64,000 nucleotides of DNA from Xylanibacter ruminicola (GTDB taxonomy: Bacteria; Bacteroidota; Bacteroidia; Bacteroidales; Bacteroidaceae): the NCBI RefSeq assembly GCF_900107775.1, contig NZ_FNRF01000002.1, forward strand, positions 127,129 through 191,128, read 5' to 3'. Under the pieces are notes generated by a model. It did no database searches and was not told the origin of the DNA. It was given only the letters and a program-made list of their open reading frames with translations. Both the position numbers and the translations under genes were made by a program. This document shows, piece by piece, positions 44,351 through 53,136 of this stretch. Every line of letters starts with the position of its first letter. Position 1 is the first letter of the stretch.

Positions 44351-45808
44351 ATGCGTAAAAGTTTGATAGTGTGGTGCTGCATGCTGTCTCTATCGGCGGC
44401 GGCGCAGGAAAACGCTGAGGTAAGTATCAGTAACCGATACACCTCTGTAGTTTCCGACAATACTAAGGTGTATCCTTCCAAACGTCCACCGGTTGCCGAG
44501 CGCCTCTTTACGTCGGATGCCGTAGAGGCTAAGATCCGCGAGGTGCAGAAACTGCTTAGTGGTAATCCGCGTTTGGCATGGATGTTTGCCAACTGCTTTC
44601 CAAACACCTTGGAATCTACCGTACATTACCGTGTGGTAGATGGCGAGGATGATACCTTTGTATATACTGGCGATATCCCTGCCATGTGGCTGCGCGATTC
44701 TGGGGCTCAGGTATGGCCTTATGTGCAGTTGTGTGCTAAGGATAAGAAACTCAGAAAGATGCTGCGTGGTGTGATCCTGCGACAGCTGAAGTGTATTAAT
44801 ATAGATAGGTATGCGAATGCCTTCAACGATGGTCCTACAGGTGCCGGTTGGCAGAAGGATGTGACCAAGATGACCAAGGAGGTTTTTGAGCGCAAGTACG
44901 AGATCGACTCACTGTGCTATCCTGTTCGCCTGGCTTATTGGTATTGGCTGGTAACAGGCGATGCCACTATCTTTGGCGACATCTGGTTGCAGGCAGTTGA
45001 TAACATCGTAAAAACCTTCCGCGAGCAGCAGCGTAAGGATGGACATGGTCCATACCAATTCTTCCGTATGACCGATCGTACTTACGATACCGTAGGTTGG
45101 AATGGCTATGGCGCCCCTGTAAAGCCTGTTGGTCTGATAGCTTCGGTGTTCCGTCCTTCCGACGATCGCACCTCATTGCCTTTCCTGGTGCCTTCTAACT
45201 TCATGGCAGTGTCATCACTTAAAAAGATGGCCGAGATTTTGACCAAGGTTAACGCCCAGACTGAGAAAGCCGCCGAGTGCCAGGTATTAGCACAAGAAGT
45301 AGAAACCGCCCTGAAGAAGTATGCGGTGGTTAATCATCCTAAGTATGGAAAGATTTATGCCTACGAGGTGGATGGTTTTGGCAATCAGTTGCTGATGGAC
45401 GATGCCAACGTACCCAGCTTGTTGGGTATGGGGTATTTAGGCGATGTGCCGATGGACGATCCTATCTATCAGAACACCCGCCGTTTTGTATGGAGCGAGG
45501 ATAACCCCTGGTTCTTCCGTGGTAAGGCAGGCGAGGGTATAGGCGGTCCGCATATCGGCTACGATATGGTATGGCCTATGTCTATTATGATGAAGTGCTT
45601 TACCGCAACCGATGACGACGAGATCCGCTGGTGCATGCGAACCTTGTTAGCTACCGATGCAGGTACAGGTTTTATACACGAGAGTTTTAATAAGGATGAT
45701 GCCAACAATTACACCCGTCCGTGGTTTGCTTGGCAGAACACGCTCTTTGGTGAGTTGGTATTAAAGTTCATTGCCGATGGCAAAACGGATTTATTGAATA
45801 ATCTATAA
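44351..45808 (+). CDS. GH125 exo-alpha-1,6-mannosidase
   Basis: This 485-aa exported protein belongs to the former DUF1237 family, which hydrolyses alpha-1,6-mannose from N-glycans or mannan without metal. The signal peptide is MRKSLIVWCCMLSLSAAAQ. Family motifs are DIPAMWLRDSGAQVWPYVQL, NDGPTGAGWQKDVTKM, EIDSLCYPVRLAYWYW, GEGIGGPHIGYDMVWPMSI and a C-terminal GTGFIHESFN. Length is standard. ATG 44351 is chosen because it starts the signal peptide and lies just after the GH92 stop; an upstream in-frame ATG overlaps GH92. Confidence 0.94.
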   Translation: MRKSLIVWCCMLSLSAAAQENAEVSISNRYTSVVSDNTKVYPSKRPPVAERLFTSDAVEAKIREVQKLLSGNPRLAWMFANCFPNTLESTVHYRVVDGEDDTFVYTGDIPAMWLRDSGAQVWPYVQLCAKDKKLRKMLRGVILRQLKCINIDRYANAFNDGPTGAGWQKDVTKMTKEVFERKYEIDSLCYPVRLAYWYWLVTGDATIFGDIWLQAVDNIVKTFREQQRKDGHGPYQFFRMTDRTYDTVGWNGYGAPVKPVGLIASVFRPSDDRTSLPFLVPSNFMAVSSLKKMAEILTKVNAQTEKAAECQVLAQEVETALKKYAVVNHPKYGKIYAYEVDGFGNQLLMDDANVPSLLGMGYLGDVPMDDPIYQNTRRFVWSEDNPWFFRGKAGEGIGGPHIGYDMVWPMSIMMKCFTATDDDEIRWCMRTLLATDAGTGFIHESFNKDDANNYTRPWFAWQNTLFGELVLKFIADGKTDLLNNL

Positions 45809-45813
45809 AAAAG

Positions 45814-45844
45814 AATCCCGCTTCAAACAAACTGAAGCGGGATT
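45814..45844. terminator. Bidirectional terminator
   Basis: AATCCCGCTTCA (45814-45825) pairs perfectly with TGAAGCGGGATT (45833-45844), flanked by A6 to the left and TCTTTTTA to the right. It separates the convergent GH125 and GH20 genes. Confidence 0.88.
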
Positions 45845-45849
45845 TCTTT

Positions 45850-48102
45850 TTATTTAAAGTAGATGTCGGCTGGTTGCATCTTTTGGCCTTTGGTATCAAA
45901 TACCCAGAGGCGTAGCATACCACCGTTGCTATCAAAATAGCGAACCTCTATCTTGTGCAGACCGGCTTTCAGTGCCTGCTGACTTACTTCCTCATGAGGA
46001 CTCTGTGGACGGTCGTTATCAACCACCATGTTGCCATCAATCTTCAGCCAGCTACCGTCGTCGCTCATCAGCGAGAAGGTATAAACACCATCTTCGGGCA
46101 CACGCAGGTAACCGGTCATAATCAGTCCGATGTTACCCTTTACACCCTCGGGAATCACTACGTCGTTAGCTGCATAGTTGCCGTTGAATGGGGCCTTGTG
46201 GATTTCGCGACATTTCTCACCGCGATAGTTGTACCAGGCAGCGTTCAAGCCCTGTGTCAGCTGGCTGGCATCTGCCTTTACAGGCTCCAGTAATCCCTGC
46301 TTCAGGAAGTCGGCCTTGATCATCTCACCAGCCTGTCCGTTAGGCGCAAAGGTGCGCAAGGTGAAGTGAGTGGTCTCGTCGATCTTTACAGGACCGTTAT
46401 ACAACTGCGAGTTCTTGTTTGGGAAACTGCCGTCGGTAGTATAGCGTACGGTTGCCAATGGGTCGGCACAAGTTACAGCCATGGTACCCTCGTTGGTGAA
46501 TGCATTCACGCGATAGATGCCATCCAGACTTGGTGTGCGGAAAGGCACGTTGAGCTTGTGGAGCATGGCAAACTGCTTGGGCAGACGACTATAGAACTGG
46601 TCGTAGTCCTTCAGTTCGGGCTTGGTCCATGCCAATTCTGAGAGTGCCAGGATGCGTGGGAAATACTGAAACAACAGGCGCTCGCGGGTGGGGATATACT
46701 CGCACCACATGTTACCCTGCACGCCAATCACGTGCTGCTTCTGCTTGGCGTTCATGCCTTTCAGCATCTCCTTGTCGTATTCGTAGATGCTACGCATGCT
46801 GGTCTTCTCCTCGGCCTGTGACAGATACATGGGCGAACCGGGACAGAAGATCACGTCGTTGCCCTGTGCTGTTACCTGACTTGGTGCATCGGGCACCCAG
46901 GTGCGCCACCAGGTTACGGTAGCAGTCTTCGAGAGTCCACCCTCCAGGATTTCGTCCCAGCCCATCATCTTCTTACCGTTCTTGTTGATGAAAGCCTCCA
47001 TCTGATGGATAAACCACGACTGCAGTTCCTCCTCGTTCTTCAGATGGTTTTCTTTGATGCGCTTCTGACAGTCGGGACATTCCTTCCAGGTATCCTTACG
47101 TACCTCGTCGCCACCTACATGTACATACTCATAAGGGAACAACTTGAAAATCTCGCTCCAGATATCCTTGCAGAAATCCAGCACCTTCTGCTTACCGGGA
47201 CAGAGTGGGGTAGTAAAGTACTGGCCCCAGCCGATGGTGGGGAAGCACGACAGTCCCTCGTAGTTCTCGATGGCACTCAGGAAATGACCTGGCATGTCAA
47301 TCTCGGGCACAATCTCGATACCACGCTGCTTGGCATAAGCCACCACGTCGCGAATCTGATCCTGTGTGTAATAGCCACCATACAGGGTGTCGCCATGCTC
47401 CACACGGGTATTCTTCTTTGGTATCAGCAGGTTGGGATTGTCATCGCGGGCAGCCAGCTGCATGCAGGCGGTGTCCTGGTTGTTGTAGATACGCCAGGCA
47501 CCCTTCTCGGTCAGCAGTGGGTACTTCTCAATCTCGATACGCCAGCCCTGATCGTCGGTCAGATGCCAGTGGAATCGGTTCAACTTGTACAGCGCCATCA
47601 GGTCGATAATCTCCTTCACCTCATCGACAGTAAAGAAGTGGCGCGATACATCCAGATGGAATCCGCGCCAGTTAAAGCGTGGAGCATCGGTAACCGCAAC
47701 TGCAGGGATAGCTGCTTTGCCGTCGTTCTGCAGCAGCAACTGGTTCAAGGTGGCAATGGCCGACAGGGTTCCGCTGTAGTTAGCAGCGTTGATGTCGATA
47801 CCGTTGGCCTTTACACTCAGCTGATAGCCATCCTTGGCTATACCTTTTTGGGTAGTCAGTCGGATGTCGCCCTGCTTGCCGGCAACCAGTGTGGCGTTTA
47901 CCTTTGCATAGCGCTGCAGACATACCTGCAGGTACTCAGCAGCAGGCTTCAGTGCTGCCGATGAGTAGGCAATGGTAGTGCCTGGTGCTAGGTTAAACTC
48001 GCCTGTGCCAACAGTTACTTTCTGTGGTGCAGGTACCAAGTTAACCTGAGCCTGGATGCCCAGACTCAGGATACTAAATAGCAGTAAAATGATTTTCTTC
48101 AT
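45850..48102 (-). CDS. GH20 beta-N-acetylhexosaminidase with PA14-like domain
   Basis: This 750-aa exported hexosaminidase has signal peptide MKKIILLLFSILSLGIQAQ. A GH20b N-domain (VNLVPAPQKVTVGTGEF) precedes the barrel (FNWRGFHLDVSRHFFTVDEV). The catalytic Asp-Glu pair is in HVGGDEVRKDTW, near residue 335. A chitobiase-type C-domain and then a PA14-like module (GLIMTGYLRVPEDGVYTFSLMS) end the protein; PA14 may bind glycans. It removes terminal beta-GlcNAc or GalNAc. It is the last gene of a three-gene leftward operon. Confidence 0.94.
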   Translation of the reverse strand: MKKIILLLFSILSLGIQAQVNLVPAPQKVTVGTGEFNLAPGTTIAYSSAALKPAAEYLQVCLQRYAKVNATLVAGKQGDIRLTTQKGIAKDGYQLSVKANGIDINAANYSGTLSAIATLNQLLLQNDGKAAIPAVAVTDAPRFNWRGFHLDVSRHFFTVDEVKEIIDLMALYKLNRFHWHLTDDQGWRIEIEKYPLLTEKGAWRIYNNQDTACMQLAARDDNPNLLIPKKNTRVEHGDTLYGGYYTQDQIRDVVAYAKQRGIEIVPEIDMPGHFLSAIENYEGLSCFPTIGWGQYFTTPLCPGKQKVLDFCKDIWSEIFKLFPYEYVHVGGDEVRKDTWKECPDCQKRIKENHLKNEEELQSWFIHQMEAFINKNGKKMMGWDEILEGGLSKTATVTWWRTWVPDAPSQVTAQGNDVIFCPGSPMYLSQAEEKTSMRSIYEYDKEMLKGMNAKQKQHVIGVQGNMWCEYIPTRERLLFQYFPRILALSELAWTKPELKDYDQFYSRLPKQFAMLHKLNVPFRTPSLDGIYRVNAFTNEGTMAVTCADPLATVRYTTDGSFPNKNSQLYNGPVKIDETTHFTLRTFAPNGQAGEMIKADFLKQGLLEPVKADASQLTQGLNAAWYNYRGEKCREIHKAPFNGNYAANDVVIPEGVKGNIGLIMTGYLRVPEDGVYTFSLMSDDGSWLKIDGNMVVDNDRPQSPHEEVSQQALKAGLHKIEVRYFDSNGGMLRLWVFDTKGQKMQPADIYFK

Positions 48103-48130
48103 AAAAGTGTTGGTAGATGTTTTGAATTTG

Positions 48131-49768
48131 TTAGAATTGCCAGCGACTGGGCAGCTGACGCTCAGGCCACAGATGCTTGGCATATTTGTAGTTGTAGAAC
48201 TCGAACAGCTTGGTGAATCGTGTCAAGCGCTCCTTAAAGGCGTCGTAGTTCTTCAGTTCGGGCTGTGTCCACTGTACCTCCGACAGGGCCGACATACGTG
48301 GCAGGGCCTGATATTCAACCAGTCCCTCGGTCAGCAGATACTCAGCCCAGAGGTTTGCCTGTGCACCCAGGATGTGCTTCTTGGCTTCGGCCGAGAACGA
48401 CTCGGGAGCAGGCTCCAGCGAATATACTTTCTCTACAGGGATGAATCCACCGCAACGCGAAGGTTCGAAACGTGCATCTTCCGACTGCAGATAGTCGAAA
48501 TAGCAGTGCGATGTTGGTGTCATCACCACATCGTGTCCGGCCTCGGCAGCCTTGGCACCAGGCTCGCTACCGCGCCACGACATAATCATGGCATCCTGTG
48601 GACAGCCATCCAGAATCTCATCCCAACCCAGGGCACGGCGCTGATGGGCTGTCAGGAAGTCGAATACCTTCTGTGTGAAGTGTGCCTGCAACTGTTCCTT
48701 TTTCAAACCGAGAGCCTGACACTTGGGGCAAGCCTCCCATTTCACGGTTGGGGTCTCGTCGCCACCGATATGGATTACTTCCGAAGGGAAGATGTCCATA
48801 ATCTCAGCCAGCACTCCCTCAACGAAGTCGTACACTTTGGGATTACCCACGCACAGCACATCGGTGTAAACGCCCCAGTAGTGCCCCACCTCGTACGGAC
48901 CGCCTGTGCAACCCAGTTCGGGATAGCAAGCCAGTGCAGCCAGCATGTGTCCGGGCATGTCAATCTCGGGGATGATAGTGATGTGGCGCTCCTGAGCATA
49001 TTTTACAATGTCGCGAGCCTCCTGCTGGGTGTAGAAACCACCGTGGGGAATGCCATCGTCCAAATCGGAGTTGGTGCCGAGAATCGTACCCGAACGCTGC
49101 GAACCGATTGTGGTAAGCTTAGGATACTTCTTAATCTCGATACGCCAGCCCTGGTCGTCGGTCAGATGCCAGTGGAAGATGTTCATGTTGTGCATGGCCA
49201 ACAGGTCGATGAACTTCTTTACGAAATCCACGCTCCAGAAGTGGCGCGAGCAGTCGAGGTGCATGCCGCGATAGCCAAAGCGTGGTGCATCGGTAATCGT
49301 TGCGGCAGGTAGACTTCCTCCTTTATGCTTACCGCACTTGCAGGCGATAGGCAGTGATTTGCGCAGGGTCTGGATACCATAGAACACACCAGCAGCAGTA
49401 CCACCCTGGATGGTAACACCCTTCTGGTTGATGTTCATTACATAACCCTCCTTGGCAGTCACCTTAGGCGATACGGCCAGTTCGATGTAGCGCACTTTCT
49501 TGGCACGCTTGTTCACGATGCTCAGGTCGATCTTGGTTAGTTCTGTGATGTACTGCTTCAGGAATTCTGCCTCGTTCTGCAATTCGGCAGGAGCCAGTAT
49601 CTGCACGTTACCGTCAAGTTCGAAGGCAGCGCCTTTCGCCATCTGGATGGATTGTGGCAATGGAACCACGTTGTAGTTGGCAGGTCCGTCAGCTGTAGCT
49701 GTGGTCGAACCTAAAGAGATGAGTGCTGTAAACACCATTCCTTTAAAATACTTGTTAATAGTCTTCAT
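48131..49768 (-). CDS. GH20 beta-N-acetylhexosaminidase
   Basis: This 545-aa exported enzyme has signal peptide MKTINKYFKGMVFTALISLGS. The GH20b domain (YNVVPLPQSIQMAKGAAFEL) is followed by the catalytic barrel (FGYRGMHLDCSRHFWSVDFV) with the Asp-Glu pair in HIGGDETPTVKW. It is the compact form without the C-terminal module of its neighbour, so the two may differ in substrate or localisation. ATG 49768 is preferred because upstream in-frame sequence lies inside the neighbouring gene. Confidence 0.94.
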   Translation of the reverse strand: MKTINKYFKGMVFTALISLGSTTATADGPANYNVVPLPQSIQMAKGAAFELDGNVQILAPAELQNEAEFLKQYITELTKIDLSIVNKRAKKVRYIELAVSPKVTAKEGYVMNINQKGVTIQGGTAAGVFYGIQTLRKSLPIACKCGKHKGGSLPAATITDAPRFGYRGMHLDCSRHFWSVDFVKKFIDLLAMHNMNIFHWHLTDDQGWRIEIKKYPKLTTIGSQRSGTILGTNSDLDDGIPHGGFYTQQEARDIVKYAQERHITIIPEIDMPGHMLAALACYPELGCTGGPYEVGHYWGVYTDVLCVGNPKVYDFVEGVLAEIMDIFPSEVIHIGGDETPTVKWEACPKCQALGLKKEQLQAHFTQKVFDFLTAHQRRALGWDEILDGCPQDAMIMSWRGSEPGAKAAEAGHDVVMTPTSHCYFDYLQSEDARFEPSRCGGFIPVEKVYSLEPAPESFSAEAKKHILGAQANLWAEYLLTEGLVEYQALPRMSALSEVQWTQPELKNYDAFKERLTRFTKLFEFYNYKYAKHLWPERQLPSRWQF

Positions 49769-49793
49769 ATTGTTATTCAGTTTGGATCGTTGT

Positions 49794-50933
49794 CTAGAAT
49801 TTGTATTCCACGAAAGCCTCCATGGCCTCGTAGCAAGCCAGTCCAAGGTTGTCGTAGCGCTTGGCTGTTTCGCGGTTGCGATCCTCGGCACGCTGCCAGA
49901 ACAGGCGCTCGTCGTTACCCAGGAATGGGGCACTCTCCATCTGGCTTTGGTGGCGCAGGATGGCATTTCGCTTCTCGCGCAGCTCCTCAGGACTCATAGG
50001 TACGCACATCTCGATATCGGCTACATCCCATTCAGCCCAGGCACCACGGTACATCCATACGCGGCAGTCCTTCAGCCACTCGGCGCCAGCCTTCTTGCTT
50101 TCGTCGATGGCAGCCAGCACAGCATCGGTACACTTACGGTGTGTGCCGTGTGGGTCGGCCAGGTCGGCAGCCACGTAAATCTGGTGTGGCTGAATCTCGT
50201 TAATCAGCTCGATGATGGGTGTAACGTCGGCCTCGGTCATAGGCAGTTTTTCAATCTTACCGCTCTCGTAGAAAGGCAGGTCGAGGAAGTGGATATGCTT
50301 ACTGTCGATACCGCTGTACTCGCAAGCCAAACGGGCCTCGCCACGACGAATCAGACCCTTCAGACGCAGAATCTGCTCGTTGTCCAGATCACCTGGCTTC
50401 TTACCTTTGATAAAGGCCTTTACTGCCTGGTATGAGTGCTTAATCACTTCGTCGCTACCATTGGCAAAAATGGTATTAAAACCATTGATGAAGTGCATGA
50501 AACGGCGTACCTCTTCGTCGCCTACAGCAATATTACCAGATGTTTCGTAAGCCACGTGTACATCGTGATGCTGCTGCATCAGTCGGCGAATGGTTCCACC
50601 CATCGAAATTACATCGTCGTCGGGGTGGGGCGAGAATACAATCACACGCTTGGGGTAGGGTTTTGCGCGCTCGGGACGGGTGCTATCATCTACATTGGGT
50701 TTGCCGCCTGGCCATCCAGTGATGGTATGCTGCAACTCGTTAAATACTTCGATGTTAACTAGACCGGCCTGTCCGTCAAACTGCTCAACCAGGTGGCCCA
50801 GTCCATTCTCAACATAGTCCTTGGTAGAAAGCTTAAGCAGTGGCTTTTCTACCTTTTCACACAGCTCAATTACCTGACGTCTAAGCTCGTGGTTAGGCAT
50901 CTTAATACTGTTAGTTAGATTTAAATTCATCAT
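49794..50933 (-). CDS. PIG-L/LmbE deacetylase-like protein (lacks NagB half)
   Basis: This 379-aa cytoplasmic protein has a PIG-L zinc-deacetylase fold with the metal motif SPHPDDDVISMGG (near residue 103) and later DPHGTHRKC. The N-terminal ~95 residues (LLKLSTKDYVENGLGHL, ELQHTITGWPGGKPN) match, from memory, the linker region of the Bacteroidetes fusion in which NagB (glucosamine-6-phosphate deaminase) precedes this domain. Here the NagB half is absent. The likely role is deacetylation of GlcNAc-containing sugars released by the GH20 enzymes downstream. It heads the three-gene operon. Confidence 0.8.
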   Translation of the reverse strand: MMNLNLTNSIKMPNHELRRQVIELCEKVEKPLLKLSTKDYVENGLGHLVEQFDGQAGLVNIEVFNELQHTITGWPGGKPNVDDSTRPERAKPYPKRVIVFSPHPDDDVISMGGTIRRLMQQHHDVHVAYETSGNIAVGDEEVRRFMHFINGFNTIFANGSDEVIKHSYQAVKAFIKGKKPGDLDNEQILRLKGLIRRGEARLACEYSGIDSKHIHFLDLPFYESGKIEKLPMTEADVTPIIELINEIQPHQIYVAADLADPHGTHRKCTDAVLAAIDESKKAGAEWLKDCRVWMYRGAWAEWDVADIEMCVPMSPEELREKRNAILRHQSQMESAPFLGNDERLFWQRAEDRNRETAKRYDNLGLACYEAMEAFVEYKF

Positions 50934-51029
50934 TGTTATATTAATGTAGTAAAGTAAAATTTTTCCGCGAAATTACACATTTTGCGCGAAATAAACGCAT
51001 ATTTTATGAAGATTAACAATAATATTGTG

Positions 51030-51037
51030 TAATTTTG
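51030..51037 (+). promoter_or_regulatory. -7 element of queH
   Basis: TAATTTTG lies so close to ATG 51044 that transcription would begin at or near the start codon, suggesting a leaderless or nearly leaderless mRNA. Confidence 0.5.
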
Positions 51038-51043
51038 CACCCG

Positions 51044-51706
51044 ATGAAACAACCAGCTATACAGAAACCCGAAGATATCTGCGAGGTACTGCTGCACGCA
51101 TGCTGCGCGCCTTGCTCGTCGGCCATCGTCGAATGGATGATGGCTAATGGTATTCGACCTGTGATTTATTATTTTAATCCAAATATCTGGCCCCGAGAGG
51201 AATACGAGATTCGTAAACAGGAGAGTAAGCGTCATGCTGAGAGCTTAGGACTGCGATGGATTGATGGCGATTATAACCACGATGAGTGGTTGGGTGGCGT
51301 ATGCGGACTGGAGGCTGAGCCCGAACGCGGGCGCCGTTGCGAACGCTGTTTTACATTGCGCCTGATTGCCGCTGCCAAGCAGGCCAAGGCGTTAGGTATT
51401 AAGTATTTTACCACCACGCTGGCATCGAGCCGTTGGAAGAATCTGGACCAGATAAACCAAGCCGGCCTGGCAGCAGAGCAAATGGTCAATGCTCAATGTT
51501 CCGCTCCAGCTCTGCTGGCTTGCAAGGCAAGAATGTTCAATGAAGTAAAATTCTGGGCGCAGAACTGGCGTAAGGGTGGTTTGTACGAACGTCGCAACCA
51601 ACTGCTGAAGGAGTATCAGTTCTATAATCAGCAGTATTGCGGCTGCGAGTTCAGCATGCGGCCAAAATCAACAGAAATAAAAGAAAATGTAAAAAACGAC
51701 GAGTAA
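51044..51706 (+). CDS. queH: Epoxyqueuosine reductase QueH
   Basis: This 220-aa enzyme performs the last step of queuosine synthesis in tRNA, reducing epoxyqueuosine, as the non-homologous replacement of QueG. The N-terminal HACCAPCSS carries the paired Cys, with further Cys in RGRRCERCFTLRL and QQYCGCEFSM; these are proposed iron-sulphur and metal ligands. Residues about 146-167 (within AEQMVNAQCSAPALLACKARMF) come from the 62-bp repeat, where relatives have only about four residues between the conserved NQAGLAA and VKFWAQNW. The insertion adds two extra Cys. All conserved motifs remain in frame. Confidence 0.92.
   Translation: MKQPAIQKPEDICEVLLHACCAPCSSAIVEWMMANGIRPVIYYFNPNIWPREEYEIRKQESKRHAESLGLRWIDGDYNHDEWLGGVCGLEAEPERGRRCERCFTLRLIAAAKQAKALGIKYFTTTLASSRWKNLDQINQAGLAAEQMVNAQCSAPALLACKARMFNEVKFWAQNWRKGGLYERRNQLLKEYQFYNQQYCGCEFSMRPKSTEIKENVKNDE
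51481..51542 (+). repeat. 62-bp coding-region repeat, copy 2
   Basis: This segment is 59/62 identical to 30567-30628; differences are at element positions 11, 12 and 19. In queH it is read in a different frame, giving MVNAQCSAPALLACKARMFN. It holds the same two tandem mini-hairpins. Confidence 0.85.
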
Positions 51707-51728
51707 AATTTGGGTGTGTCGTTTTTTT
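51691..51728 (+). terminator. Terminator overlapping the queH 3' end
   Basis: AAAAAACGAC (51691-51700), which encodes the last residues of QueH, pairs with GTCGTTTTTT (51718-51727). The loop contains the queH stop codon and the -33 element of ffh. Confidence 0.65.
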
Positions 51729-51740
51729 ATTGTAACTTTG
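51709..51740 (+). promoter_or_regulatory. Promoter of ffh
   Basis: TTTG (51709-51712), 20 nt, TAACTTTG (51733-51740), with ATG 24 nt downstream. Confidence 0.75.
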
Positions 51741-51763
51741 CGCCCTAAAAATAGATTAGTAAT

Positions 51764-53125
51764 ATGTTTGAGAATTTAAGTGATAGACTAGAACGCTCGT
51801 TTAAGATACTGAAGGGTGAGGGTAAAATCACCGAGATTAACGTAGCCGAAACGCTGAAAGATGTACGTCGTGCCTTGTTGGATGCCGACGTAAACTATAA
51901 GGTAGCCAAGAGCTTTACCGATACCGTTAAGCAGAAAGCTTTAGGTATGAACGTGCTCACAGCCGTTAAGCCTAGTCAGCTGATGGTGAAGATTGTTCAC
52001 GATGAGCTGGCCGAGCTGATGGGTGGTAAGGCAGCCGAGCTGAAGATAGAGGGTCGTGCCGGTGCACCTGCCATCATTCTGATGTCGGGTCTGCAGGGTT
52101 CGGGTAAGACCACCTTCAGTGGTAAGCTGGCCAAGATGCTGAAGGAGCGCAACCACAAGAAGCCTTTGCTGGTAGCCTGCGATGTGTACCGTCCTGCTGC
52201 TATCGAGCAGCTCAAGGTGGTGGGCGAGACTGTAGGTGTTCCCGTATATTCCGAGCCTGATAATAAAAATGTGGTAGAGATTGCCAACCACGCTATCCAG
52301 GAGGCCAAGTCGAAGGCCAACGACGTGGTAATCATCGATACCGCCGGTCGTCTGGCTGTCGACGAGGAGATGATGCAGGAGATCGAGACCCTGAAGAAGG
52401 CCGTTAATCCTAACGAGACGCTGTTCGTAGTTGATTCAATGACCGGTCAGGATGCCGTTAACACCGCCAAGGAATTCAACGATCGTCTGGATTTCGATGG
52501 TGTGATCCTTACCAAGCTCGATGGTGACACCCGTGGTGGTGCTGCCCTTTCAATCCGCACCGTAGTTACCAAGCCTATTAAGTTTGTAGGTACGGGCGAA
52601 AAGATGGAGGCTATCGATGTGTTCTATCCCGAGCGTATGGCCGACCGTATCCTCGGTATGGGTGATATCGTTTCTCTGGTTGAGCGTGCCCAGCAGCAGT
52701 TCGACGAGGAGGAAGCCAAGAAACTTGAAAAGAAAATCCGCAAGAATAAGTTCGACTTCGACGACTTCATGGGTCAGATACAGCAGATCAAGAAGATGGG
52801 TAACATCAAGGATTTGGCTGCTATGATTCCTGGCGTTGGCAAGCAGATTAAGGATCTGGATATCGACGATAATGCCTTTAAGGGTATCGAGGCTATCATC
52901 AACTCGATGACACCAAAGGAGCGCGCCAATCCCGATATCATCAATCCAAGCCGTCGCCGTCGCATCGCAGCCGGTTCGGGTACCAAATTGGACGATGTGA
53001 ACCGACTGATGAAACAGTTCGAGCAGACTCGTAAGATGATGAAGATGGTTACCGGCCTCAATTCATCGAAAATGGCTCAGATGGCTGCAGCTATGAAGAT
53101 GCGAGGTGGTATGCCCAAGTTCTAA
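51764..53125 (+). CDS. ffh: Signal recognition particle GTPase Ffh
   Basis: This 453-aa protein binds signal sequences on the ribosome and, with 4.5S RNA and FtsY, targets proteins to the membrane. The N domain (residues 1-95) is followed by the G domain with G1 [27 protein letters not shown]3 DTAGRL and G4 [10 protein letters not shown]. The M domain starts near residue 300 and has [10 protein letters not shown] and a Met-rich C-terminus ([26 protein letters not shown]). Length and motifs are standard. It is followed by folD 11 nt later. Confidence 0.97.
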   Translation: MFENLSDRLERSFKILKGEGKITEINVAETLKDVRRALLDADVNYKVAKSFTDTVKQKALGMNVLTAVKPSQLMVKIVHDELAELMGGKAAELKIEGRAGAPAIILMSGLQGSGKTTFSGKLAKMLKERNHKKPLLVACDVYRPAAIEQLKVVGETVGVPVYSEPDNKNVVEIANHAIQEAKSKANDVVIIDTAGRLAVDEEMMQEIETLKKAVNPNETLFVVDSMTGQDAVNTAKEFNDRLDFDGVILTKLDGDTRGGAALSIRTVVTKPIKFVGTGEKMEAIDVFYPERMADRILGMGDIVSLVERAQQQFDEEEAKKLEKKIRKNKFDFDDFMGQIQQIKKMGNIKDLAAMIPGVGKQIKDLDIDDNAFKGIEAIINSMTPKERANPDIINPSRRRRIAAGSGTKLDDVNRLMKQFEQTRKMMKMVTGLNSSKMAQMAAAMKMRGGMPKF

Positions 53126-53136
53126 ATACAACACAT

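Noticed and set aside
48056..49312. Long plus-strand open frame (418 codons) antisense to GH20, and similar frames at 30579-31799 (minus) and 24803-25711 (plus)
   Set aside because: They are antisense to clear glycosidase genes, give low-complexity or His/Leu-biased proteins without family motifs, and reflect codon bias of the real genes.
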